This document shows, one piece after another, positions 38,123 to 46,834 of a stretch of DNA of 64,000 bases (position 1 is the first letter of the stretch; each line of letters begins with the position of its first letter). Below the pieces are notes generated by a model that saw only the letters and a list, made by a program, of their open reading frames with translations, ran no database searches and was not told the origin of the DNA. Both the position numbers and the translations under genes were made by a program. Source of the stretch: an uncultured Bacteroides sp. (GTDB taxonomy: Bacteria > Bacteroidota > Bacteroidia > Bacteroidales > Bacteroidaceae); contig USAN01000005.1 of NCBI GenBank assembly GCA_900552645.1, positions 1 to 64,000 of the forward strand. The letters are read 5' to 3'.

Positions 38123-38350
38123 TTATATATTCAACATAATATCATTAAGAGTTATCTTATAACCTTTGGATAACTTAGCTTTATAAACCTTATTTTTATA
38201 TTTTACAGTTACACAATCATTTGTGCCAAAAGCACCTCTAATTGTGAGAAAGTGTTTTATATATATATCTGTGGGTGTATTTGCTATATTATCCGATTCC
38301 CCTTGATGCCAACATATATAATCTATGTTTATTCCTTTATTGTATAGAAG
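38123..38350 (-). pseudogene. Relic: SASA-esterase fragment joined to an unrelated C-terminus
   Basis: A 75-codon open stretch without a start codon. It reads LLYNKGINIDYICWHQGESD and then continues TIRGAFGTNDCVTVKYKNKV to its stop codon. The first 20 residues match the WHQGESD region of SASA/DUF303 acetylesterases. The rest is not SASA-like and resembles the C-terminal tail of some other exported protein, which I cannot name. It lies just upstream of GH43. Confidence 0.6.
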
Positions 38351-38353
38351 CTA

Positions 38354-38694
38354 TTTACAGATCACTGTAATTCATTTATAAATAGTATATGGAAAGATAA
38401 AATGTAACTAGATAGTTACATTTTATGAAATTCTTAATTGCTATATCCTCATATATAAAATACATATAATGATATTAGCATTTAAAAATATCAAATCAAT
38501 GATTATTATTTCCCCAGTAATACCATTGTATTAATATATGAGACGCAAATAAAGATAAATTATTATAAAACTTATAATTTAAGAGATCTTTAACCAACTT
38601 GAACAAGAACATTTTCTCCGGAAACGATTCCGATGTTTTGGCAAAAAAGTAAGTATTTTAGTTTTAAATATGTACTATTCCAGGATTATTTTTA
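38354..38694. other. Gene-free stretch between relics
   Basis: AT-rich, with no coding frame that I can support. Its only clear structure is the palindromic site at 38619-38632. Confidence 0.6.
38619..38632. promoter_or_regulatory. LacI-type operator-like palindrome
   Basis: CGGAAACGATTCCG fits the LacI-family pattern AAnCGnTT with 5-bp symmetric flanks. On the minus strand a TTTTTTG -7-like word lies just upstream of it. No LacI gene is present in the window and the downstream gene is a relic, so the site may be orphaned. Confidence 0.4.
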
Positions 38695-38871
38695 TCATTT
38701 ACCAACATGAGGCGGCTGATTATATCCAACATTCTGCCAGGCTATTGCCATTCTGTACTGGCGATCACTCATTAATGTGGATTTCCTAGTTTCAGCTTTA
38801 ATAGTTGTAGAGTAAATACGTAATTCTTTCTGATCTTCTGAAGCCCATATAACCTCCTCGCGATAAATTCT
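38695..38871 (-). pseudogene. C-terminal remnant of a second PL11 rhamnogalacturonan lyase
   Basis: The 58-codon frame reads RIYREEVIWASEDQKELRIY, and later RQYRMAIAWQNVGYNQPP, ending in a stop. This matches the C-terminus of PL11 enzymes; the intact copy at 17493-19370 has WREEVLIRTEDNSALRLYVS and RISIATQNVAYNQPTQPG. Everything upstream of the last 60 residues is missing. It overlaps, in another frame, the end of the esterase relic. Confidence 0.85.
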
Positions 38872-39355
38872 CTAAATAAGTAGAATATAAAGGAGATTTA
38901 TCTTTTAATATATCTAGCAGAACATTATACATCTGCTTACCTAGATACTCGGCCGATTTTTCTGTAAAATGTAATTTATCATCCTGCAACTCACCGTCCG
39001 ACATGTCTATCAAATTAATATTTTTGTCTTCTTCTGCTAGTTTCCGCATTCCCGCATTAACCTCAGCATCATAAGCCCATTTGTTTGTTTCGGGTAATCG
39101 TGTACAATTAGGCCAAAAAGGAATGAATTTACCATCGGAGCGATTTTGAGATATCTTACAGAATTTATAAGCTCCATCCACATAGTTATTTTTGTCTATT
39201 GCCAACTCTTTTATATATAAAGGTAGTTTTATGTTTTTCACACGTCCGTCCGTATTAGACTGCCCAGCAGTTATTATTACATGGACAGGGTTAGCAGCAA
39301 CTCCAACATTATATATTATAAACAATATAATATGTATAATAAAAAATCTTCTCAT
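38798..39355 (-). pseudogene. SASA-type (DUF303) acetylesterase relic with internal deletion, running out of frame into PL11
   Basis: The 185-codon ORF starts with a signal peptide and AANPVHVIITAGQSNTDGRV, the catalytic GQSN motif of sialate-O-acetylesterase-like enzymes. After NKWAYDAEVNAGMRKLAEED, near residue 95, the middle of the family, including WHQGESD, is absent. The C-terminal block NLIDMSDGELQDDKLHFTEK follows, retaining the catalytic DxxH-type pair. The last 24 or so codons (from GGYMGFRR) are PL11 sequence read in the wrong frame. A product may be translated, but it should not be an active esterase. Confidence 0.8.
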
Positions 39356-39682
39356 CTTAACTTCTTATTAAGGTATTTAAATTATTGTGTATTAGTTTTA
39401 TTGGTTATAGTACTATTCAACGAGAGTTTTGTAATAAATGAAATTTATAATATTTGCCTTAAAAATACATATAATTTGTCATTAAATGAGTTTTTGTGTC
39501 TGTCTGTTGACTTTTTTACAACAAAAAAATAATACGATAATACAGTAAAAGTTGGTATCCTAATATTAAGATACCAACTCTACTAATCATTATATTTAAA
39601 AAGTCGAAATACATATGTTTGGATTACTATAGAGATAACCAATAGTCAATCCGTTATGTAAAGAATTATATTATACTATTCT
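39356..39682. other. Intergenic stretch holding a terminator, otherwise empty
   Basis: Apart from the terminator at 39550-39579 I see no supported gene, RNA or repeat here. Confidence 0.6.
39550..39579 (-). terminator. Terminator of the fucosidase operon
   Basis: The perfect 10-bp stem AGTTGGTATC/GATACCAACT has a self-complementary 10-nt loop and is followed on the minus strand by TTTTACT. Confidence 0.8.
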
Positions 39683-41209
39683 TCATTTTCTGAATTTAAT
39701 TTCAAAAACTACAGTTTTGTAAGAAGGCATAACTTCAGGATTAGTAATTATCAAAGCATCATCTTTTTGGATCCATTTTATTTTCTTATCACTTCCAAGC
39801 ATCCTTACAGACTTTACCTTTTTATTATTTGAATCATATCCCAAAGAATGTATATTAATATTACGATCTCCTTTTTCCATAGAGAAAGCATATAATACGT
39901 CTTTTTTCTGAGTAAATCTTATATCTCCAGATTTATAACTACGTATATCTTTTAATCCTCCAAATGTTCCTTTTTCTTGTTTGTCATTCATTGAAGGTCC
40001 TTCACCATATATATTCCAAGGACGTGTTCCGTAAATAGCCTCTCCATTATCTTTAGTCCAAATAGCTATTTCTTCTAATATTTTTATAACATCATCTTCA
40101 AGGTCGCCCTCAGGTGTTTGAACAACATTCAATAAAAGATTCCCATTTTTGCTGACAATATCGACTAACATTTGAATAATCTCATCAGAAGTCATATATT
40201 TTTGTCCTTGTCTATAAAACCAATCACCAATACTTGTATCTGTTTGCCATGGATATTTACTTATTCCCTCTATAACACCTCTTTCTACATCTCTGGCAAA
40301 TCGTCCATTAGACTCTTCTTTGCACGTATACACTACAGTAGGATTACTATTTTTGTCAAGGCTTTGATTATAATAATGCGCAATCATACTTCTTCCAACA
40401 TTCTCGAATGGAAGTCCACAGTCTGAATATAATAACTCAGGTTTATAATTATCAACCAATTCCTTTATTCTGTCATACCATTCACGCTGCCATTTTGGAT
40501 TTACAGTTAACCATCCATCATCACCATATAGTGCCCTTTCGTGATATAAATCTTGATATTCAGGATTATTTCCATCATAAGGAATGCCTTTTTTAGGACC
40601 ATTTTTATCACATCCATGCGCAGTTTGAAACCAAGTATAACTTGCAGCTAAATGTTCAGAAACGCCAAAGTGTAGACCCTCTTTTTTTGCAGCAGCTTGC
40701 CATAAACCCACTACATCTTTTTTTGGCCCCATATTTACAGAATTCCAACGGTGTAATTTCGAATTCCATAGAAAGAAATTATCGTGATGAGTAGCCATAG
40801 ATACAAAATATTTAGCGCCTACCCTTTTATACAATTTCATTAATTTATCCGGATCCCATCTTTCGGCCTTCCATAAAGGTATAATATCTTTATATCCTTT
40901 TACAGTAGGATGTCCATAATGTTCCAAATGATGTATATAATCGGTATTGCCATACCATTGATTCTTCTCTTTTTCGGGAACATACATAAGTTTGGCATAC
41001 CAATCTCCAGCTCGTGGAACAGCTTGCGGACCCCAATGAGCCCAAATACCAAATTTTGCATCTTGAAACCATTCAGGGTATTGATACTGCGACAAGGATT
41101 CATCAGTAGCTTTAAACTTACCTTCTTTCATTGGTAAGTCATTAATCTGTCCATATCCAGTTAATTGAAAGGAAAGTACGGACATAAAAAGAAATGTTCT
41201 GCAATTCAT
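39683..41209 (-). CDS. GH29 alpha-L-fucosidase (copy 1)
   Basis: A 508-residue exported enzyme that releases alpha-linked L-fucose. The GH29 barrel begins YPEWFQDAKFGIWAHWGPQAVP. Substrate-binding histidines lie in VSMATHHDNFFLWNS, and the nucleophile candidate is D263 in PELLYSDCG. GISKYPWQTDTSIGDWFY and VSKNGNLLLNVVQTPEG follow, then a C-terminal beta-sandwich. Its N-terminal half is close to copy 3 (44013-45641), pointing to a duplication within the operon. It is the last gene before the operon terminator. Confidence 0.93.
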   Translation of the reverse strand: MNCRTFLFMSVLSFQLTGYGQINDLPMKEGKFKATDESLSQYQYPEWFQDAKFGIWAHWGPQAVPRAGDWYAKLMYVPEKEKNQWYGNTDYIHHLEHYGHPTVKGYKDIIPLWKAERWDPDKLMKLYKRVGAKYFVSMATHHDNFFLWNSKLHRWNSVNMGPKKDVVGLWQAAAKKEGLHFGVSEHLAASYTWFQTAHGCDKNGPKKGIPYDGNNPEYQDLYHERALYGDDGWLTVNPKWQREWYDRIKELVDNYKPELLYSDCGLPFENVGRSMIAHYYNQSLDKNSNPTVVYTCKEESNGRFARDVERGVIEGISKYPWQTDTSIGDWFYRQGQKYMTSDEIIQMLVDIVSKNGNLLLNVVQTPEGDLEDDVIKILEEIAIWTKDNGEAIYGTRPWNIYGEGPSMNDKQEKGTFGGLKDIRSYKSGDIRFTQKKDVLYAFSMEKGDRNINIHSLGYDSNNKKVKSVRMLGSDKKIKWIQKDDALIITNPEVMPSYKTVVFEIKFRK

Positions 41210-41263
41210 AATACAATTTTAAAGGTTAGACAACTTATTATATTTTTAAAATCAATTCATATA

Positions 41264-42778
41264 TCAAAATTCCACCTTAATAGTCGAAATATCTATGTTT
41301 GGATTATTGGTAGGTAATTCTATCTGCAGCCCTTTCTCGTTATGTTTATAATCTAAATTTCCATATCCCAACAATGATACTTTTTTAATCTTACTGATAT
41401 AAAGTGTATTCATGGACTTTATATTAATAGTGCCTCCATTCCATTTCATTATAAATGCATAAATCGTATTCTTACCTTTTTGGGTAAAGCGTATTTCATT
41501 CTCTGATTTATTATTTTCTACAGAAGGTCCTTCACCATAGTATATCCATGGCCTACTAGCATATACAGCCTCATTATTTATCTTCATCCATTTACCCACC
41601 TCTTTAAGAACTATTTTCTGATCATCTGGAATAGTACCATCCGACTTTGGCGATATATTAAGACATAAGTTTCCATTCTTAGATATATTCTCTATCAATT
41701 TACGAATTACCTGTGATGATGATTGAAGCTGCAAACCTTCTACGTATCCAAACTTATGACCTATAGGTTCATCTACTTGCCAATAATATGAAGTAATATC
41801 CTTAGGTGCACGATTTTGTCTTTCAAAATCGCGTATAGTACCAAATAAATATGCATCACTCTTTGTACTTAATGAAACAGGCTTTCCCCATTTTTTTGCT
41901 TTATTGTAATAATAAACTGCAAGTTTTAATTTTACAGCATCTAGTGTACGACTATTTATTCCATTATCGAACCAAAGAATATCTGGACGATACTTATCTA
42001 TTATCTCTTCACATCTATACAGCCACTCATTTAGAAACTCCTTACTTTGAGGCGCCTCTTTCCCATCCATTACTTCTTCGGAAGTAGGTCCCATAGCCGA
42101 TGCTTTCTTCTTGTCGGGCATTTGAGGAGGACCATAGAAATCTGCATAAGCCGAGTCGAACAAATCATGTTCCTTGGCTGCTGTAGGATACATAAAATCC
42201 CAATGTTCCATTCTATGATTTGAAACTCCGAACTTAAGACCACGTTTTCTTATAGATTTAGCCAATTCACCTATAATATCTCTCTTAGGTCCCATATCTT
42301 TTGCATCCCATTTTGTTAGATTACTATCATACATAGCAAATCCATCATGATGTTCGGCTGTAGGTATTACATAAGTCGCTCCTGATTCACGAAATAATTC
42401 AGCCCATTCATCAGCATTAAATTTTTCTGCTTTAAATAGTGGAATAAAATCCTTATATCCAAAATCTTTTGGCGATCCCCATTTTTCTGTATGATATTTA
42501 AGCATAGCACCATACATATGTCTAGGATACCATTCACTTCCAGCTGCTGGCACAGAATAAACTCCCCAATGTATGAAAATTCCAAATCTCCCGTCAATAA
42601 ACCATTCGGGAGTAGAATAGTTATCTTTTATAGATTCCCATGAATCATTATATGGACCTACCGGCAAAGAATTTATCGCATCCTGAGGCACATCAATAGT
42701 TACACGTTCCGGTGGAAGTTGTTGTGCATTCAAATAGCTACTACTAGCAATTAAAAGAACAAATAGTGTGTTTCTCAT
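41264..42778 (-). CDS. GH29 alpha-L-fucosidase (copy 2)
   Basis: A 504-residue exported enzyme (signal peptide LFVLLIASSSYLNA). GH29 features are TPEWFIDGRFGIFIHWGVYSVPA, IPTAEHHDGFAMYDS, nucleophile candidate D271 in PDILWFDNGIN and ISKNGNLCLNISPKSDG. It is the most divergent of the three copies. Its HHDGFAMYDS and WFDNG motifs are closer to the broad-specificity GH29-A pattern. It sits 54 bp upstream of copy 1 and 20 bp downstream of the SGNH esterase gene. Confidence 0.93.
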   Translation of the reverse strand: MRNTLFVLLIASSSYLNAQQLPPERVTIDVPQDAINSLPVGPYNDSWESIKDNYSTPEWFIDGRFGIFIHWGVYSVPAAGSEWYPRHMYGAMLKYHTEKWGSPKDFGYKDFIPLFKAEKFNADEWAELFRESGATYVIPTAEHHDGFAMYDSNLTKWDAKDMGPKRDIIGELAKSIRKRGLKFGVSNHRMEHWDFMYPTAAKEHDLFDSAYADFYGPPQMPDKKKASAMGPTSEEVMDGKEAPQSKEFLNEWLYRCEEIIDKYRPDILWFDNGINSRTLDAVKLKLAVYYYNKAKKWGKPVSLSTKSDAYLFGTIRDFERQNRAPKDITSYYWQVDEPIGHKFGYVEGLQLQSSSQVIRKLIENISKNGNLCLNISPKSDGTIPDDQKIVLKEVGKWMKINNEAVYASRPWIYYGEGPSVENNKSENEIRFTQKGKNTIYAFIMKWNGGTINIKSMNTLYISKIKKVSLLGYGNLDYKHNEKGLQIELPTNNPNIDISTIKVEF

Positions 42779-42798
42779 CTTATAATTTTATTGTATAA

Positions 42799-43605
42799 TC
42801 AATAACTATCAAAATTTTCAATCCATAGTTCGGCCATTTTATAATGCCCTGCAGGCGAAGGATGAATTCCATCCCAAATCCAATAATTATTTGGCTTTAT
42901 TGATTCTTTATTCAGATTATTAAATAGTTCATTGAAAGGAATAAATATAGCCTTATAGTCATTAGCTATATTGCGAACAATGGAAGAACACTTTTCAACC
43001 ATCTTATTATACTCTTCAAATTTATTTTCCTTCAATAATTTACCTGAATTGCAAACAAAGGGAGAACATAGTATAATTTTTATATCATTATTTCTACTCA
43101 AGCATGAATTAAGCAGTGCTCTATATCTTATTTCCCATGAAGCGTAATCAAATTCAGAAGAATCATTTTTATTTATAAATTTATCTATATCATTAATTCC
43201 AATAAGAATGGAAATAATGTCTGGATTGATATTTAATACATCCTTATCCCATCTCTTCTCCATATCCTCCAGTGTATTTCCACTTATTCCTCTATTATAA
43301 AATTCATAATTCCTCTCAGGAAATTTTCCTTGGTAGTAAGTTGCACATAAATACATATACCCACTTCCATAAATATGGTTCAAATCGTTTTTGCTTCTTT
43401 TTTCTGATGGAAGAGACGAGCCTCCGCTTCTTCCCCACCCTCCATCGGTTACTGAATCTCCTATAAATAAAATTCTTATATTTTTTTGTTGATTGTCTTT
43501 TGGTATTGGTCTACAATTATTATTACAAGTAACAGTAGATGCTTTTGTAATAGAATAGGTAAACAAGCACGACATTAAGACAAAAATATATAATCTATAT
43601 TTCAT
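42799..43605 (-). CDS. SGNH/GDSL hydrolase, probable carbohydrate esterase
   Basis: A 268-residue exported hydrolase. The four SGNH blocks are present: nucleophile S51 in LFIGDSVTDGGWG, Gly in RGISGNTL, Asn in IGINDIDKF, and Asp/His in DGIHPSPAGH. Such enzymes remove O-acetyl or other acyl groups from sugars. Its place between GH29 genes suggests that it deacylates fucosylated oligosaccharides so that fucosidases can act, which is inference. No CAZy CE family was recognised. Confidence 0.85.
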   Translation of the reverse strand: MKYRLYIFVLMSCLFTYSITKASTVTCNNNCRPIPKDNQQKNIRILFIGDSVTDGGWGRSGGSSLPSEKRSKNDLNHIYGSGYMYLCATYYQGKFPERNYEFYNRGISGNTLEDMEKRWDKDVLNINPDIISILIGINDIDKFINKNDSSEFDYASWEIRYRALLNSCLSRNNDIKIILCSPFVCNSGKLLKENKFEEYNKMVEKCSSIVRNIANDYKAIFIPFNELFNNLNKESIKPNNYWIWDGIHPSPAGHYKMAELWIENFDSY

Positions 43606-43629
43606 ATATCTTTGATAGTTACTTAGTTA

Positions 43630-44010
43630 TTAATCATATAAATGAAACATTCTTTCCATCATCTTCCATTTTTCTGAAGAATCTGAATTAGGTTCACACA
43701 TTTGATATTTATCCATAAGTTTCTCCCACTCGGCCTGACGAGGCAGTCCAGCAAGCTTTTTCATTGCACTTTCCCAATCAAATTCCACAGGTGTTTCGAC
43801 AATCATGAACAAACGGGTTCCTACTATATATATATCCATCTCTAAAATGCCTACCGCTCTTATGCCTGCTCTTATTTCTGGCCACGATTCTTCTTTTGAA
43901 TGATGTTTTTTATATTCTATTATCAGATCAGGATCATCTTTCAAATCAAGAGTCTGACAGTATCTTTTTACAGGAGAATTATATCTCTTGCATACATATC
44001 CATAGTCCAT
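43630..44010 (-). CDS. COG3254 (RhaM-like) mutarotase, probably for L-fucose
   Basis: A 126-residue cytosolic protein of the L-rhamnose mutarotase family (COG3254/DUF718). Family features are RYCQTLDLKDDPDLIIEYKKHH, SWPEIRAGIRAVGILEMDIY, RLFMIVETP and PRQAEWEKLMDKYQ. It is 22 residues longer than the RhaM at 15727 and clearly diverged. Its ATG lies 2 bp after the stop codon of a GH29 gene, and it is embedded in a fucosidase operon. A preference for L-fucose is therefore inferred. Confidence 0.85.
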   Translation of the reverse strand: MDYGYVCKRYNSPVKRYCQTLDLKDDPDLIIEYKKHHSKEESWPEIRAGIRAVGILEMDIYIVGTRLFMIVETPVEFDWESAMKKLAGLPRQAEWEKLMDKYQMCEPNSDSSEKWKMMERMFHLYD

Positions 44011-44012
44011 AA

Positions 44013-45641
44013 TTATTTCTTTATTTTAAATACCGGTGCGATATCATTGGGCCTTTGTTTTGGAAGATTTACAACAATGCCATCGTTAGTTTTAGTAAAA
44101 GATATGCGTCCATGCCCCAACAGTTCAATACTCTTTATTTTGTCGTTGGCAAGTGACTTTATTATTATATTATCTTTATCAGGCCATGCAAGAACAGTAG
44201 CATATACATACTTATCAGTTTGGGTAAAACGTATTTCATCGGAAGTTGCACGATTGTATGAATCTTCATTAAACCCTTGTGCATGCATAGGAATAGTCGA
44301 TTCGGCAAGTGGACCTTCACCAAAGACTCTCCATGGACGTGTATCAAGAATACTTTCTTTGTTTACTTCCATCCATTTACCAAACTTATTCAAAATAACT
44401 TCTTCTTTCTCATCAAGTGTACCATCGGCACGCAAAGGTACACTAAGCAATAGATTACCATTCTTACTTACAATGTCTACAAGGAGTTTTACGATAGATG
44501 ATGCCGACTTGTATGAATTGTTTTCATATATGGAAGTATTGTAATGCCATCCTCCTATGCATGAGCATGATTGCCATGGTTCATCTACAATTTTATCAGG
44601 TGCCCCACGTTCTACATCCCATACCAAAGCTTTACGCTGTTCGTTATCCAATATCTTGCCAAACATTACCGCATCAAGTTTTCCTTTATGAGTCTTCATG
44701 TAATGATTGTAGAAATGAGCCGCAATTTTTAATCCGGCATCACTCACAGGATAGAAGGGTACTACTGTTACATCAAAATAAATTAAATCAGGATTATATC
44801 TGTTAATAGCATCTAGTGTACGATCGTAAAAATTAGTACAGTACTCTTGAGTAGGCAAACATGCACCATTCTCCCATCCCCACTGACGATGTATCATTCC
44901 ATTACTCCAACTACCCTCACTTAAAGGATGATTCTGTGCATATAGATCTTGTGGATCATATCCTTCCCACCATTTTCCTTTACCATCTTTCTTTGTCAGC
45001 TTTCCATCATAGCTAATACCGGCTTTTGCTCCTTCACGGTCATAACGTTGTGAAGGTTCATACCATGTCCATGCATGATCGGCATGAAAACTTATTCCGA
45101 AAGGCAAACCGTATTTGCGTGCTGCTTTTTCCCACTCGGCCAGTATATCTTTCTTAGGACCCATATTGACCGAATTCCATGGCTGATACTTGCTATCCCA
45201 TAAATCCATATTATCATGGTGATTGCCTAAAGCAAAGAAATACTGAGCACCTATCTTTTTATAAAGTGCTACAAGTTTATCAGGATTCCAATTCTCGGCC
45301 TTGAACAATGGAATTATATCCTTGAATCCTACTTCAGAAGGATGACCGTAATGCTCTACATGATATTTGTATTCCCGACTTCCTTCTAAATATAAAGAAC
45401 GTGCCATCCAATCGCCAGAACCTTCTACACACTGAGGTCCCCAATGAGCCCATATTCCGAATTTTGCATTCTTAAACCATTCGGGAACCTTATATTTTTT
45501 AAGAGACTGCCAATTAGGCTGAAACTCTCCTTGTTCCATCTTTTCATTTTGTTCAGAAACTTTTATTTTATAATCCTGTGACATTGAAGGTAAGGTTGTA
45601 AGTAACAGGAAAGAAGCGATTAATAAGTGTCTTTTCTTCAT
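44013..45641 (-). CDS. GH29 alpha-L-fucosidase (copy 3), first gene of the fucose operon
   Basis: A 542-residue exported enzyme (signal peptide LLIASFLLLTTLPSMS). GH29 motifs are VPEWFKNAKFGIWAHWGPQC, FALGNHHDNMDLWDS and ISFHADHAWTWYEP. The nucleophile candidate is D290 in PDLIYFDVTVVPF, and VSKNGNLLLSVPLRADG follows. It is highly similar in layout to copy 1 but has an insertion near GKGKWWEGYDPQDLYAQNH. It is transcribed from the region shared with the divergent AraC-type regulator. Confidence 0.93.
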   Translation of the reverse strand: MKKRHLLIASFLLLTTLPSMSQDYKIKVSEQNEKMEQGEFQPNWQSLKKYKVPEWFKNAKFGIWAHWGPQCVEGSGDWMARSLYLEGSREYKYHVEHYGHPSEVGFKDIIPLFKAENWNPDKLVALYKKIGAQYFFALGNHHDNMDLWDSKYQPWNSVNMGPKKDILAEWEKAARKYGLPFGISFHADHAWTWYEPSQRYDREGAKAGISYDGKLTKKDGKGKWWEGYDPQDLYAQNHPLSEGSWSNGMIHRQWGWENGACLPTQEYCTNFYDRTLDAINRYNPDLIYFDVTVVPFYPVSDAGLKIAAHFYNHYMKTHKGKLDAVMFGKILDNEQRKALVWDVERGAPDKIVDEPWQSCSCIGGWHYNTSIYENNSYKSASSIVKLLVDIVSKNGNLLLSVPLRADGTLDEKEEVILNKFGKWMEVNKESILDTRPWRVFGEGPLAESTIPMHAQGFNEDSYNRATSDEIRFTQTDKYVYATVLAWPDKDNIIIKSLANDKIKSIELLGHGRISFTKTNDGIVVNLPKQRPNDIAPVFKIKK

Positions 45642-45677
45642 ATATTATATGTATTTCATAATAAGAATTAATGAATA

Positions 45678-45714
45678 CAAATATATTGCTATGATTATTT
45701 CATAGCAATATATT
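45678..45714 (-). promoter_or_regulatory. Palindromic operator overlapping the -7 box of the fucose operon
   Basis: A perfect 15-bp inverted repeat (45680-45694 and 45700-45714, AATATATTGCTATGA and its complement) has a 5-nt centre. On the minus strand its end runs directly into TATATTTG (45678-45685), a perfect TAnnTTTG about 37 bp before the GH29 ATG. No gene transcribes into it, so it is not a terminator. It is a likely binding site for the divergent regulator. Confidence 0.65.
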
Positions 45715-45811
45715 AATTCGCTAAACTATAGTACAAAATCGACATTATAATAATTAAATAAAAATCATAATAAACAAAACAGTGATAAGATTGTAATTTA
45801 TCGATATATTA

Positions 45812-45842
45812 TTGGAATATTAATTTACTTATCTTTATTTTG
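45812..45842 (+). promoter_or_regulatory. Possible promoter of the AraC-type regulator
   Basis: TTGG (45812-45815), 19 nt, TTATTTTG (45835-45842), one mismatch to TAnnTTTG, about 27 nt before the ATG at 45870. Confidence 0.4.
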
Positions 45843-45869
45843 TATATAATACGAATCTATTATTATAAT

Positions 45870-46730
45870 ATGACACAATCTATTGATCAGTTACATCTGT
45901 TAATTCTTAATGTAGGTCTTGCCATACATGATGGCGACTGGAACTGGAAGAATATAAACAGCCCGTTTACACGTCTTTATTATGTAACGAATGGTAGTGC
46001 ACAAATAATATTACCGTCGGGTACCTACGAACTAAAGCCTAATCATCTATATTTAATTCCTTCATTTACCGAGCACAGTTATATATGTAACTCTAAGTTT
46101 ACTCACTACTATATTCATATATACGAAGATCATAAATCAGAAACAAGCATTCTGGAAGATCTTAATTTCCCAATAGAAATACCGGCTCGAAAGCTAGATT
46201 TAGTTCTTATTGAGAGGTTGTGCGAAATAAACCCTACAATGAAACTGCCCGAGTCCGATCCAAACAGTTATGACAACAACTCTACACTGATAAAGAATAT
46301 TATAAAGAATCAAGAGAGAAGTTTTTGCGATAAGGTAGAATCAAGAGGAATAATATACTTATTGATTTCGAAGTTTTTAAAGGATGCCCGACCAAAGATA
46401 GAGATTAACGACAATCGTATACAAAAGACACTTCATTACATTAGAAAAAATATATATAATACTATAAGCATTAATTCTCTTGCCGAAATAAGCTGTCTTT
46501 CAAAAGATCACTTCATACGTCTGTTCAAAGTTGAAATGAACATTACACCACTGCAATATATTACACAAAAAAAGATTGAAAAGGCACAGCTTATATTAAT
46601 TACAGACAATATGTCGATTAAGAGCATAGCATATCTGCTAGGATTTGAAGATAACACTTATTTCTGCCGAACTTTCAAGAAGATTACCGGCATAACTCCA
46701 CAGCAATATAGAGAGAGGCATAAAAAGTAA
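45870..46730 (+). CDS. AraC-family transcriptional regulator of the fucose module
   Basis: A 286-residue regulator. The N-terminal cupin-like sensor domain (SPFTRLYYVTNGSAQIILPSGTYELKPNHLYLIPSFTEHSY) would bind a sugar. The C-terminal double helix-turn-helix has ISINSLAEISCLSKDHFIRLFK and MSIKSIAYLLGFEDNTYFCRTFKKITGITPQQYRER. The ATG at 45870 is used because the ten in-frame codons upstream are low-complexity and overlap promoter sequence. It is divergent from the three-fucosidase operon, so local control by fucose or a fucosylated sugar is inferred. Confidence 0.92.
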   Translation: MTQSIDQLHLLILNVGLAIHDGDWNWKNINSPFTRLYYVTNGSAQIILPSGTYELKPNHLYLIPSFTEHSYICNSKFTHYYIHIYEDHKSETSILEDLNFPIEIPARKLDLVLIERLCEINPTMKLPESDPNSYDNNSTLIKNIIKNQERSFCDKVESRGIIYLLISKFLKDARPKIEINDNRIQKTLHYIRKNIYNTISINSLAEISCLSKDHFIRLFKVEMNITPLQYITQKKIEKAQLILITDNMSIKSIAYLLGFEDNTYFCRTFKKITGITPQQYRERHKK

Positions 46731-46749
46731 CAATGAATATTATATTTTT

Positions 46750-46786
46750 AACACCCCTACCACACATAGATGTAGTAAGGGTGTTT
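46750..46786. terminator. Bidirectional terminator between the AraC gene and GH105
   Basis: AACACCC with CTAC pairs with GTAG and GGGTGTT around a small loop, followed by TTTTTTCATTTTT on the plus strand. It lies between converging genes. Confidence 0.8.
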
Positions 46787-46834
46787 TTTCATTTTTGACA
46801 TTACGACACACTATTCTATATAAAAAATATTTTA

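Noticed and set aside
39281..39532. 83-codon plus-strand frame rich in Leu/Tyr
   Set aside because: It arises from AT-rich intergenic DNA and the antisense of a signal peptide; no family features.
43900..44544. 214-codon plus-strand frame opposite the mutarotase and GH29 genes
   Set aside because: It is a shadow frame of two well-supported genes with no recognisable domain.
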